Source: Bryoerythrophyllum caledonicum
Taxonomy: Eukaryota; Streptophyta; Bryopsida; Pottiales; Pottiaceae
Direction: 5' to 3'
Assembly: GCA_963971425.1 (NCBI GenBank)
Contig: OZ020517.1
Span: forward strand, 7,256,501-7,320,500
DNA: 64,000 nucleotides
A program made the translations under genes and the position numbers. Under the pieces are notes generated by a model. That model saw nothing but the letters and a program-made list of their open reading frames with translations, had not been told where the DNA came from and ran no database searches. This document shows, one piece after another, positions 34,026 through 45,355 of this stretch (position 1 is its first letter; each line of letters opens with the position of its first letter).

Positions 34026-34399
34026 CTAGGAATGGAATGTCCACCCGAGCAATATACCTCCCCCCTCACAATGAAGACATGCGGGCCCCTCAAGCAGGCA
34101 GCCATTGGTGCCACGTGGGGCCAAAATTCCAGTTTTGGTTTATACTTGATTATAAAATATTTCAAAATTAAAAGATGTTTTGGTGCATGCCAAGGACTTA
34201 GGATTATTTTGGAGATGAGCATCAAATCCAGAAGACATTCTTTCGCGCAACATTTAATGTGCCTAAATTTCCAGATTTAGATTGCACGTGTGATGCTCTT
34301 CACCCAAAAAGGGAAGTTGCAAACATCTTCAACCTTGTGGCTTTGAATTGCAAAGGGATTCAAAGGGAGGAGAGGCCAGAGCCGAGGGAAATCAAGTTT

Positions 34400-34585
34400 G
34401 GAGCCGTGGTGTCGAGCTCACCGTCCGCTAGGCATGGAAGCGGACGGCGTGGTGGACGGCCAAGACAGACCACAAGTTTTACCCCCACCGCCCAATCGCG
34501 ATGCGGTTGGCATCGGCCGTCCGATCAATTGTGGCGGTTCAATCGAGCGGTCCGCCCGAGGCTCACAATCGGACGGCCTCCGACA
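34400..34585. repeat. GC-rich island rich in CGTCCG/CGGACGG
   Basis: Contains many copies of GGACGG, CCGTCC and GGCGG in 180 bases, compositionally like 23509-23720 and 25490-25641. Coding potential in any frame is not convincing. Confidence 0.5.
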
Positions 34586-34586
34586 C

Positions 34587-35739
34587 AATGCTAAGTTGAC
34601 AGAGAAGCCTAAAGTTCTGTTTTATTCTGATTAGATGAAAGTGAAAGTGAGTATTAGATGCAATTTGATATTTTACTTTTATTTTATATCTCTGGTATAG
34701 ATGTTAATATATGAACTTGAGTTTACCATCCGACGTCCTAAACGTCCGAGCGTCTAAAAAGACGTCCGGACGTTGCCGTCCGCTGGACGTCTTTTTGGAC
34801 GCTTGGGTAACTCTGCTTTTTATTGACCTTCAGGACGTCGGATTAGTGTGCCCCTGCGTTTTATTGTTGCTGGTGTTTGATTGTTGCTTCTTGCCACCTC
34901 CTTCATTCTCCATGGATCCTGTCGTTGACACCTTGCTCCGTGCTCTCCTGGCAAGCTACGTGACTGTGGTTGTGCATTTGTTTCGGAGATGGCTTTGTTG
35001 ATTGTGTTCACTACAGCTCCGGAGGACCCTCGCATTGATTCTCTTCCATCGAGGAAGACATCAATGATGGTGTTGCTTGTTGTTTGCCATTTTTTAGCCC
35101 ACTTTCTCTTAGGACTTGGCGAAAGATTTCCGCCTGTTCTTTTGCATCATGCCGTAGAGCATTCATTTTGCTCTCTACACGTTATCCCCCTTGGCCTTAC
35201 GTGTGCGGAGTTTCAAACCACAACGGAGGATGGATTCGTTCCCCATCTCCACCGCATTGGAGGCGGTCGATCCGTTCATGAGGTATCGTGCATTCAAAGT
35301 TTCTTTCCGGTTCTAGTTGTAGTTGTCATTTTGTTGTTGTTTTAGTTGTAATTGCCACTGCTTGAAGTTTCGTGAAGATTGCTTGTAGTTCCGCATTACT
35401 TGTAAATTTTGTGGTTCCCGGTTTTCTTATGTCACAAGTTGGAGGAAGCTTTCTTGTGTTTTCTTGTGTTTGTTTTCGACGCCTTGCTTGAATTCCGCAC
35501 AACATCAGATTGTTGCCCATGGCTATCGTGCGGTCTTTTATGTGTCTACTGTTGTTAAATGCTAAGTTGACAGAGAAGCCTAAAGTTCTGTTTTATTCTG
35601 ATTAGATGAAAGTGAAAGTGAGTATTAGATGCAATTTGATATTTTACTTTTATTTTATATCTCTGGTATAGATGTTAATATATGAACTTGAGTTTACCAT
35701 CCGACGTCCTAAACGTCCGAGCGTCTAAAAAGACGTCCG
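34587..35739. repeat. Perfect 182-bp direct repeat bracketing a 789-bp insert
   Basis: 34587-34768 and 35558-35739 are identical by eye over 182 bases (start AATGCTAAGTTGACAG, end AAAAAGACGTCCG). The first copy continues into GGACGTTGCCGTCC, and AGCGTC..AAAAAGACGTCC is mirrored by GGACGTCTTTTTGGACGCT, making a strong hairpin at about 34749-34804. After the second copy the order is inverted: ACGGACGGCAACGTCCGGAC. The insert has scattered coding-like frames (for example MDPVVDTLLRALLASYVTVV) without a recognisable domain. Confidence 0.75.
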
Positions 35740-35930
35740 ACGGACGGCAACGTCCGGACGTCCGGTCGGACAAAGCGTCTGGCGGTAATAAACATATACC
35801 ACGGACATATAGTGAAAACAAGGGTGTTCATTTGAGCGACAAAAAAATCCGCCTTCAGAACCACCGCATTAAACGCTTCGTCACCTCCTCGATGATCTCT
35901 ACCATATTTTGCTAGCAGGTTCTTTGAATT

Positions 35931-36157
35931 CTATAGAGCATCGTCCATCCTGCTCTCCAGGAACTTCAAATACCCCCGCTTGTCTCTCTCCGCGAACCAC
36001 TCCGGAGCATGCAGCGCAACCACCATGTACTGTGTCATCTCCACCTTGAATTTGTTGGGGCTTTGTCATGGTATCTCCCGTACTTGCTCTCCAAAGCTCG
36101 TACGGTATTTTCCTCATAGAATCGGACGACCAATTCCATGAGAAAATCCTTGCTCAT
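35931..36157 (-). pseudogene. Short coding-like fragment, unidentified
   Basis: On the minus strand, MSKDFLMELVVRFYEENTVR is followed after a 1-bp shift by VEMTQYMVVALHAPEWFAER, then GYLKFLESRMDDAL and a stop at 35931. It reads like a genuine protein C-terminus with one frameshift. No family recognised. It lies next to the GC-rich island and the 182-bp repeat, so it may be a captured host fragment or part of an element ORF. Confidence 0.35.
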
Positions 36158-36892
36158 TTGAGATAAAATTTGGAGTTTTAACTATCTAGGTATCACCTAT
36201 CGGCGTATTATCTATCTAGCTATCACCAATCCAATTTCACCTATCCAAGTATCCTTCATCTAAATACTATCACCTAGGTCTGACTTAATATGATGTATTT
36301 TGCATCATGATTCTAGATTGCTTCAAAACCTAATATTTTGTTTTTAGACAATCCAAATTAGGATTCTATTACTTGTTTCCATCATATTATAAACGAAAGG
36401 GCACATACAAAGGATTCCTTCATAAGGCACATTCAATTCAAAGGGCATATCCTAAGCTTCACCAATAATTTATTATATATAGAGATTCATGATATATCTA
36501 TCTTTTCTCAATGATGCTTTATTCATGCTTGGCGTTTTTGTCAACCACTTAATAAATGCCATATGTAGATGGAGATAAAATGTAAAGCATATAATCAAAG
36601 AAGTCTACCTGTAAAAATTGAAGGCCTATTTATTCGAAGCAGTAGATTTTTCTTGAAAATGGAAGGAAGTGAACTCACATGTCACCCCTACTTTATGGTC
36701 TGATTTGATAATTAGGACTTTTACATGGAGAGGGCAACTTGGCTTGGGAAAGGCATGGAGGAACTACCGATTAACTTTTCCTAGAACCTGGGGCTGGAAT
36801 GCTAGAATCTGAGCAGTGAGGAGTGAGCGGTGAGTTTGAAAATGGCACTTTCGGAGTGGTTTTGAGGGGAAAATGTCTTGGTCCTTTAGGGG

Positions 36893-37170
36893 TTAATCCT
36901 TAAGTGCCCATGTCATATTTCTCTAAAACCATGGTATGGCTTGGTTTTTTCTTTGAACTAAATTTGATAGAAATATAATGCCTAATTTTAGCATCGAACC
37001 TTACAAAATTGAACTCAACCTATGGCCTAAACTTTGAAGAAAATTTGCACAACATCCAACGGTTGATGGAATAGATTATAGTGTATAAAATTACCGTATA
37101 TTGGTAATGAAAATTGAGTTTAAACACCTCCAAAGTCCCATTTGGGGTCTTGTGGACATTAAAAGGTTAA
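36893..37170. repeat. TTAA element, internally deleted (278 bp)
   Basis: Ends TTAATCCTTAAGTGCCC and GGACATTAAAAGGTTAA. It corresponds to the 803-bp element at 46525-47327 read in reverse, lacking roughly 500 internal bases. Confidence 0.65.
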
Positions 37171-37184
37171 ACGTCATAAGGTGC

Positions 37185-37410
37185 CACTACACTGATTTTG
37201 ATGTTTAGTGTCATGGGCAGTAAATGACTTGTAAATGCTATAAGTTTTTACTTTTGATATAATTTTTCACTAAGAGCACAACAATCTGTACTATTCAAAG
37301 AGAGGGATCATAGTGGACATGGTCAGTAAAAATATTCATCAAGAGTGAAACTTATAGCATTTACAAGTCATTTACTGCCCATGACACTAAACATCAAAAT
37401 CAGTGTAGTG
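37185..37410. repeat. Foldback MITE with CACTACACTG ends
   Basis: The left arm starts CACTACACTGATTTTGATGT, continues through AGTGTCATGGGCAGTAAATG, and is mirrored at the right end. The terminal inverted repeats are about 70 bp in a 226-bp element. A second copy is at 46284-46510. Confidence 0.8.
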
Positions 37411-37566
37411 GCCACAATATTGGAGGGTATTTGGATGAATATAGATAGATGGATGAATGTAGATAGATGAATGCAGATGAATGATTGCTCAGCTTATATT
37501 TATAAAAAATATAGTAACTTCTAAAATATAAGTAAAAAAAAAAATAGAAATAAAAAAATAACCAAC

Positions 37567-37876
37567 CGAGGAGCGCCCTGAGGGCAAAATTATATATAAA
37601 AAAAATCCAGTTGAAGGGCTCCTCGGTATCGAGGAGGGCTCTAAGGGCGAAACCAAAAAAAATAGAAAAAAAAAAAAAAAAAACCAGCTGAGGGGCTACT
37701 CGGTACCGAGGAGGGCCCTAAGGGCGAAAAAAATAAAAAAATAAAAAAATAAAAAAATACTAGCTGAGGGTCTCCTCGGTACCGAGTAGGGCCCTGAGGG
37801 CGAAACTATATAAAAATAAAAATAAAACCTACGGAGGGGCTCCTCGGTACCGAGGTGTGCCCTGAGGGCAAAACCA
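37567..37876. repeat. Palindromic minisatellite, unit about 73 bp, about five copies
   Basis: Each unit has an A-rich spacer plus a GC-rich core CTCCTCGGTACCGAGGAGGG followed by CCCT(G/A)AGGGC. The core is a perfect dyad centred on GGTACC. Looser relatives (GGCTCCTTGGTACCGAGG, CACCTTGGTACCAAAGTG) occur downstream at about 38448 and 38100. Confidence 0.75.
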
Positions 37877-39449
37877 AGGGAAACAAAAAAAAATTACAAA
37901 AATACAAAAAATAAATAAATTATTATTATTAAAAAATATCTTCCATTAAGAAAAATTCTCCTTAAGGGGTTATCCAAATTGCCCATTTGGCACTTCAAAC
38001 TTCTCTGTATATTTGAATACAAAAATTCTTTCTTCCACCACAATTTTACATAATTTTACAATTCTTGCTTCCACTACAATTTGAGTGAGGGGAAAAATGG
38101 CACCTTGGTACCAAAGTGCCCATTTGGCACTCCAAAATTTTAGGTAATTTTGAACACTAAAATTCTTGCTTCCACTATAATTTTCACCGTAGTAGAACAT
38201 TAGGCCAACGCAAAGCGTGGGTGAATTGCAAACACTTGTATTGTGTATACAGATTCTTGTGCAAGGCAAACCTGGAAGACAACAAGTAAATACATGCACC
38301 AAGTCTTACTTTCAATGAAGTACAGCTCCTACTCCGCAATAGTAATCTCTAAGTTTTTCTTGTTTTGGTCATAGTAGTTATGGCAAGTTATTGCCTCTTT
38401 TATAGTTTAACTTTGAAACTACACAAAACTTTGGAGGGCCAAAATGGCTCCTTGGTACCGAGGAACCCTTTTGGGCTTTACAAAAAACTTGAGAAGTTCA
38501 ACGATTTTCACTTGTAGAAATAGTAGAATTTGTTGAGGAAAAAAATTTTAAAACATGTTTTACCCGTTGTTGGGAACGGGAAAAAAATCAAAAAAATTAG
38601 ACAAAAAAAATAAAAATAAATAAATGGGCCTAGCAGGCTCTTTGGTACAGAAGAACCTCTTTTGTCTTCTTTAAAATCTTGTAGTTCAGTGATTTATCTT
38701 CACTCTTGAAAGGTATATTTTTTATGCGGCATGAATTATGAAGCACCGTAAACTAACATAGTTTTTGTTTCCCATTAAATTTCATGTCGCTCATAGAGAA
38801 ATTTTCGTAAAACTAGATGAGATATTTAATGGATGCCCTAAACTTCATTCATCCATAAACTCTGTCCATCCATGAAATATATCATCCAAAGTTATTCATC
38901 CATTTAATGACGAGAAATAGTCAACTCCATATTAAAGTTTGGTTAGGTTTGTCCCTGAAATTCAACATTTATAATTCATGTGAAGCAATTTCATAGCCCA
39001 TTTATAAGTGAAAAATCATAGACGACATTTGTAAACCACAGTAATAGGTTGCAAAATTTTACTTTTTAAAGAAAATACCAAATATCATTTGTAGAAAATT
39101 CCTATAATTAGAATATTCCTATCCGTTTTTATCCTCCCTCCTCACTGCTCAATGCTCACGGCTCACGGCTCACTGCTCGCATTCTAGTGTCGTTGGAACT
39201 TGGGGGAGCTAAAAGTTGCATTACGTAGCTGGGCCCAAGACCATTAATTGTCATGCATTTCATTGATGCATAAAAGGGAATATGAAATCCCTCATTATAA
39301 TTTATTTTTTGGCATTTAACCTATAAGGACTTAAAGTTCCAAAGTGGGCTTTTGCAAATCTTTAACATGTTCCTATGATTGCAATTTATATTTCCAAGTC
39401 TTGAAATTTTATACAAAAATGCAAAAGAACAAGAGCAATATGAAAAATG

Positions 39450-39564
39450 GCCATATTCGTTAAATTGAGACATTTCACGAAGTTTGAGACTTCCATCCCT
39501 ACTACTGTCGAGTTCAAAGTCACTCATTTGAGACTCTAAAATGTCTCAATTTAACGAATATGGC
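39450..39564. repeat. Perfect 26-bp inverted repeat with 63-bp loop
   Basis: GCCATATTCGTTAAATTGAG plus ACATTT (39450-39475) is exactly complementary to 39539-39564. It would form a strong stem in DNA or transcript. Flanks show no target duplication. Confidence 0.85.
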
Positions 39565-40919
39565 GTTAAAATATAGTCTTTATTCTTATTGGATCTGTAG
39601 AAAAAAATTATGCCATCTTTAAGAAAAACTGTTGAGGGTGGACATGTTGGGCACCTTTAAAAACTTTTGCTACAATTGTATCAAATGCTTTATTTTTAAA
39701 CAGATAAGTAACACTATTTTATTTGAGATTGTCACAAACTAAGAACCTTTCATAGTGTGAAACTTTCACTACAAGATGAGTCTATATTTTCTTACCTTCT
39801 TTTGGTAAGGTGCAAAAAAAAAAATTCCTAATAAAAATGAAACATTTTGATGTTTTTCTCATTAAAACCATATTCATTATATTGGAAGATTTCCAGGACT
39901 TTGAAAGGTATAAATGTTTTTTCCAATAGTAATTGTTTATGCATTTTCAGGTCAACTCAAGCTGAATATGTACCCATTTGTAGATACTCACCTAAAAATT
40001 TGCATGATTAGGTCAACTTAAGCTTCAAATATTATTTTAGGAGGCTCCTCATCTCCCAATATAATGAATGTGGTGTTCATTTGATTCTTTCTCCTTCAAG
40101 TAGAAGCACGAACCTTTGTTTTGACCCATTTGGATTTTTAATTATACAATAATAAATCTATCAAAAAAACAAAATGGGTTTATTGAAATGCTTGAACCTC
40201 TCTTCATGTCTTAAATTGTTAAAAGAAATTACCTCTTGTCTACCTCTAAAATTTGGTGTATAAAGAAATAGCATCACTTACATCCCAGTGGTATTAAATT
40301 TAGAAATTTTGCAATGCAAAAAATCAACATTAAGTGAATTCAAATTTTGATAGTTCTTTATACACAAGAAGATAAAGTACCTTTTTTCCTCACTTTTATC
40401 ACTACAACCTTGCAATCCATCTGGTCAGAAATTCTGAGCACGTAGGTACTACGACCTTGATGTGGTGGTTTTGGTCATGGCACACATGTGAGGTGCCAGT
40501 GTGGTGCCTACCACCATAGTCTACCCAACTTGGAGATGGAAATAAAAGCTTGATTTTTCTTTTTTCACTCTTTGTATTAGAATAAGCAGTTTGGTGAGAA
40601 ATACTCAATGAATTAGAAAGATTCAATCTCATCTTGCCTTTCTCCATTCTTTCTTGTTTGAGAAGGTCTTTCAAGGAAAACTCCAATGTCATTAATGAGT
40701 TATGCACATTATACAACCTTGAATTTTTTTTGAACAAAAAATCATTACATCTTCACAAAATGAATTTTACAGTTACAATCAAATATTCATATTCATCAAT
40801 CAATTTTGGAGATAATATCTAGAGATTTACACAATCATTTCAATTTCACAGCACAGTTTTCCCACATCAATATTATTCGGTATCAACTTGACACACAACC
40901 AACTACAATCAACTCCCTT

Positions 40920-41050
40920 TAAACAACATCTCATAGAACAACCCGGATGTTGTTGTAAAGGGGGCTATCTATTCTTGCAGTAGACACAAGGGGTGGACTC
41001 CATAGATGATGGTAAAGTTTGGTAAGACAAATGGGGCTGTTGTAAAGGGA
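40920..41050 (-). repeat. Dispersed repeat, inverted relative of 13730-13860
   Basis: The reverse complement reads TTTGTCTTACCAAACTTTAC through CTTTACAACAACATCC, aligning with the copy at 13730-13860. Confidence 0.55.
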
Positions 41051-41433
41051 GCTTACTATATCACTCGATCACAGTGTTTCACCTTTCTTTCCAGCATTTT
41101 TCCACACAACAAAGCAATGAGTTATCATATAAAGTTTTGTACAGTATGTATGCAGCGTGGCAGACAACCGAGTCTCCAATCTCCAAGAATGTTCTGGAGA
41201 ATGGCCTTCCCAATTTTCTCGGGAATGGTGGAAAGAAATCAACCAGAGGATGCTAGTACAAACAATCATATGCCAAAGTGCATGGCCTTCACAATACTAC
41301 TAAGAAATAAACAGAAGCTCTTTCCAATTGTTCATGGTGAGCACCATCAATAAGGTGCATGACCTGATGATGATCCCTTGTCACTGTCCTGGGAAGGTGT
41401 GCATGAGTGGGAGTTCAACTTCCTCTTCATTGA

Positions 41434-41586
41434 TTAAAACCCTTTGAGGACGAGCGAACTATGGAACTTTGGACGATAGTAGAATCAATGAACATCATGT
41501 TCATATTCATAGATTATGGAGAACATCATTAAGGCAGCGGATACATTTGACTTTCAGTTCATGGTCGCTCGTCCTTTAAGGGTTAA
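41434..41586. repeat. Short TTAA-flanked MITE (153 bp) at the 3' end of the NDUFS4-like gene
   Basis: The left end TTAAAACCCTTTGAGGACGA then GCGA is mirrored by TCGCTCGTCCTTTAAGGGTT then AA on the right. The interior contains a small dyad, GAACATCATGTTC. The stop codon of the NDUFS4-like frame lies inside its right terminal repeat. Confidence 0.75.
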
Positions 41587-43530
41587 AGAGCTCAAGCTTC
41601 ACCCCTTTACAGCAGGTCTCATGAGTTCCACCCACCCATAGTTCCCCACCAAGGATGCGTTTCGCCGGTGCCTCTCAGGCTCACCCTCAACCTGCCAATT
41701 CAGAATAGGAAAGCAACATCAGTTGAATTTTGTGTCTTCAAATTACAACGGAGACTCTCTTTAAGCCCTGCCGTTGAGCACATCTATGACAGCTACGCCA
41801 AGGCCCATCTTGTGGGATCAGAAGTAAGAAAAGAAGAGACTCGAGAGAATAATAGTGAGAGGACATGGTCTGTGGGAGAACTATGATACATGAATAACAG
41901 ATAAGAAAATCGTGTGACCATCAAGAGAGAAAAAGTAGCTGATCTTTTGACCAACATGAGTAAATAGATTGCTGGGGGTAGCACTGCCACTTAGGCTATC
42001 AGGACCTAGATAGCAAAAACTACTCTCAGTGCCTTCGGGATCTAGATAGCGCATACTACTCTTAGTGCCTTTGGGACTTAGATAGCGCATACAACTATCA
42101 GTGCCTTCACTCAGAGGTAGACTCTAGTCATCACCTCTATGGAATTGAATGGGAGAAATATGCACTCTGTATGAAGTGCTTGGCTAGAAAACTACAATGA
42201 ATGCATTAAGGTGAAAACAAAACGAACAAATATGGTTTTGAGGCTCACCCTATAAGACCAACCGTAAGTTTGGGCGTAAGCAACAGCTGCTTCTCGGCTG
42301 TCAAAGTGCAAACCTGGTTCACCGACTCCCAAATATGAATCGCCTGTAAGTGACCACGCCTGCAAGGGGCTCTCCCACCTGCATAATTCCCACTTCAACC
42401 AAGAAGCCTCTTAAGAATCTGACAAGTTATTTCTTGAGCTTGAAGACGCCCTTTGGTTTCTATGAAATCAGACTTCGGACCTGGACACGAACCTGCTCGT
42501 GTTTTCGAAGCCAATCCTCCACTGATCCTCCTGCTGTGTGGACCCAGAGTTCGGAGGGTAAATGATCACCTGCCATATCAGAAAGCAATTATGGAATTAT
42601 TACCATATTTGCAGATTCCCCTGACATTAAAAACTCCCTCCTAACATGATTATGTAGTGTACTTTCACTAGTACACACAAATGGGGCTGTCAAAATGATT
42701 TATTTTTTTAATGCAACGGTAGGATCCTCTTCTGAACTTTCAATACACAGGACCCTGCCCAATTAGAGAGGAATATCTATTCAGTTATTAAAAAACTGCC
42801 AAGATGACTTTTTGAGAATGTAACCGTAGGATCCTGTTCTAAATGATGTGGTAAACAATTTGTGAGCTATGACCGTACGAATTGAAAGGTAATTGCAGTA
42901 AAAGTGTTAAAAATTGACCCCCGAACGTACACTTTGTCGTGAAGAGACAAAATGCAAAGGCAATGAAACATGTGATTCAAGCCATGGACTCTTGCACTAA
43001 CTTGGAAGCGGAGGTCTGTTCCGAGGACAAAGGAGGTATTGCAGACTTTCAAAGAAGGATTGCAGTGGTACCTTGCGCTGCAGCTGATTGCTGAGCCCGC
43101 GCTCCGGCGCCTTGCGCTGAACATGAGGAAGGTGCTGACTTCTGATTTCCGGCACAGCTCGGCGCTGATACAGAACCAGCTGGTTAAGGGACTCGGGCAC
43201 CTTGCGAGGAGCGTAAGGAATGTGTCGACTGTACTCTTCGACGCAATCCTCCTGGTCGTCGACGTCCAAGGTGGAGGGCCTGCTGCAACACATGGGAAAC
43301 TTGAACACGCCAGAAACCAGCCTCCTGGCCAAGGCTCTCGTCCGCCTCCGCGATCTGGCCCTCTTCACTTCCTTGCTCTCATCCACTGCCATGCCCTTGC
43401 TACTAGTTGACACTGCGATCCCCAGAAACGTGTACTCTATGTCCCCGCCGACTGGTTGATCCACGACCATCGACATGTTTCCCGAGCTACTAGCTAAGTT
43501 GACAACTATATTGTGCCCATGTTCACCACT
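41576..43530 (-). CDS. NDUFS4-domain protein (complex I accessory subunit-like) with long N-terminal extension
   Basis: NDUFS4 is an accessory subunit of the mitochondrial complex I peripheral arm. The exons are 43530-43072, 42569-42493, 42378-42249 and 41692-41576, all GT-AG and in phase. The domain starts at the first junction (QRK then VIIYPPNSGSTQQ) and continues WRIGFENTSRWESPLQAW, SLTGDSYLGVGEPGLHFDSR, EAAVAYAQTYGWSYR, then ERHRRNASLVGNLWV, matching family positions W..NPLMGWTSTGDP, F.S.EAA..FAE..GW and the final S...N..W. From the Met at 43476 the protein is 242 residues, against about 150-175 usual. The first 135 residues are an Arg-rich extension with a repeated RKVPE/RRAVPE/RKAPE motif. 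The frame is open to an apparent acceptor (TTTCTTACAG) at 43531, so an upstream exon may supply the true N-terminus and any targeting peptide. The domain call is firm; role and localisation are inferred. Confidence 0.78.
41994..42110. repeat. 38-bp tandem repeat, three copies, in intron 3 of the NDUFS4-like gene
   Basis: Units contain GACCTAGATAGC, GATCTAGATAGCGCATAC and GACTTAGATAGCGCATAC, each followed by TCAGTGCCTT or TTAGTGCCTT. They lie in the intron between 41693 and 42248. Confidence 0.7.
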
Positions 43531-44204
43531 CTGTAAGAAATAATAGAAAGATATCAGTCGATCCTCCTACCAATTCCAGTCGTCAAGCGCAGCTGCGCAG
43601 ATGGTTTTATATCTCCATCAGTTCGCTTCCTGACCATTGAATTTGGAGTCTTCCTTCACATGCTTGCAACGTGGTTTTCTCGCGGCTTTCACGACATGAG
43701 TGCCTCAGTATCAACCGGGTATCTCAGGGTATCAGGCGGGTATCATATCGACCCAAAAATTTGACATTAGTGTTGTACAAGACTGGCCGACACGAAGAGT
43801 ACTCTGTGGATTCTTTGTTATTATTTTCTTTGTTTCTGATTCACATACAACATGTGATTTGTAAAGTCCGTTCCATGAGAGGTGCGATCTCAAGCGCGAC
43901 GATGAGATCACTCAGGGAATCTTGACTGTGGACGCACAAGTAAGAGTGTAGCATTGGAACACCACACTTTATCCCATGGACATGAGAGGCCACATCAGGT
44001 GGAATCAGTGCGGATGATTAGAAAATCCATGACTGGAGTGTGTTGCTTTTTACGTTATTCCCCTGGAAATCCTCTTTTCCCCAAATCCGTGATTTTCAGC
44101 ATAATTCAGAGGAATCCTGAAGGTCTTACCCAAACAGGAAAGACAAGGGATCACAAGGCTTTCTTTTCACTTTGTCACTAAGGTAAACCCCCATAACAGA
44201 CACT

Positions 44205-45355
44205 TTAACCCCTAAAGTTCCTTGACATTTTCTGTCCAAAACTAGTCCAAAACTGCCATAGTCAAACATGGCCGCAATAATCAAAAAATTTAGAAGAATT
44301 TTCAACTTTTAACCGTAAGATCTAAAACTAGACTCATGTAGGATAATCCTCTAAAATTTTAGTAGCAATCCACCGCACGGATGTGAAGATTATAGTGTTT
44401 GAAGTGCACAAAGTAGTTTTTTTTCCCTCTTGCCCGACAAAGTCAGCTCACTTTGACTAATCATATCTCCTAGTTTTTAGAGTACATTGTGTTGGAAATC
44501 ATAACCAGTACAAAGAATATGATGTTAGCTAAGTGTGTGCAAAATTTGAGGTCATTTCGAGTGGTACATCATGCTCAAATAAATACTTTAGTGAAAGGGG
44601 GTATAAAACAATGCAAATGACTACAAATGAAGTGAGAAATTATTTGCTAAATATGAATTTACAAATTTGGAAATCCGTACGGTTCAAATGTGGAATTTAA
44701 TTTTTTACTTATTTTAGAGATTTTTTTTTTCTAAAACGGGTTAAATCTCTAATTTTAATGAGTTTATTGAATTATTCAAATATTATAGGTGAGGGCAGGG
44801 CTTCAAAATGGGGACCCTTCAAGAAATGAAGGGCCACCTCATTCACCCACTCCCCTGTGCGGGACCCGCGCAGCTCCCTCAGGGGTGGCCCGCCACTGCA
44901 AGGCGGCGTTTTTTTTTTTTTTTTTTTTCTTTCTCTCACACGTGCCATCTCTTTCAGTACCCACAGCCCCTGCCATGCACCACTTTTTGCTATTTAAAAA
45001 AAAATTCTATTTATCCCTTTTCTTGGAATTTGTGGGGTCTTTCCTTCCACTATTCCTCCCCTTGATTTGGGCTGCCCCACCCTTTGTGCCCCTAATTACT
45101 GCCCCTCTTTCATACTTGCATTTCATTGGTTCCCAAAGGTGCCCACGCTGCCCAGCCTCCCGATTTTTGACAATAGGTGGTACTAACTTTCACACCGTAA
45201 ATCCAAAAAAAAATTTAAAAATACCTCCACGAAGCTCTTATCAGGGCCGATCTACAATAAAAGTTTTAAAAAAAAAGGATTTTTTTTCGAATTTTAGGAA
45301 CCTGCCCAAAACCTGAAATCCCCCCCGAAGGAGACTCTGGTCCTTTAGGGGTTAA
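44205..45355. repeat. TTAA-flanked element, 1151 bp
   Basis: Ends TTAACCCCTAAAGTTCC and GGTCCTTTAGGGGTTAA. The left half shares CCGTAAGATCT and GTCAGCTCACTTTGAC-type phrases with relatives. A GC-rich, T-tract-containing insertion lies at about 44815-45180. Short ORFs in the insertion are low-complexity. Confidence 0.6.

Larger units (their letters stand above)
36815..37425 (-). repeat. Composite repeat block, inverted copy of 46272-47400
   Basis: Contains, in order, a TTAA element end (36815-36896), an internally deleted TTAA element (36893-37170) and a foldback MITE (37185-37410). The same three parts occur in opposite orientation at 46272-47400, with shared flanks such as CCACAATATT. The two loci are therefore inverted duplicates about 9 kb apart. 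Confidence 0.7.
37880..41430. other. Gene-free stretch with small repeats
   Basis: No gene supported. TGAGC/GCTCACGG-type short repeats occur at 39140-39185, with an inverted relative at 36800-36835. A perfect 26-bp foldback lies at 39450-39564. A dispersed repeat lies at 40920-41050. The rest is AT-rich. Confidence 0.45.

Noticed and set aside
34587..35739. 182-bp direct repeats as LTRs of a small retrotransposon
   Set aside because: The repeats do not begin TG and end CA, no primer site or polypurine tract adjoins them, and no flanking target duplication was seen.
37567..37876. CRISPR array
   Set aside because: The repeats are spaced at about 73 bp, but the spacers are low-complexity A-rich and similar to one another, and the host is a plant nucleus.
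43039..43410. 123-codon plus-strand ORF
   Set aside because: It is antisense to the first visible exon of the NDUFS4-like gene, whose splice phases and domain sequence are consistent on the minus strand.
44789..45316. 175-codon plus-strand ORF
   Set aside because: Mostly a T-tract-derived Phe run and Pro/Leu-rich chance coding within a TTAA element insertion. No domain.
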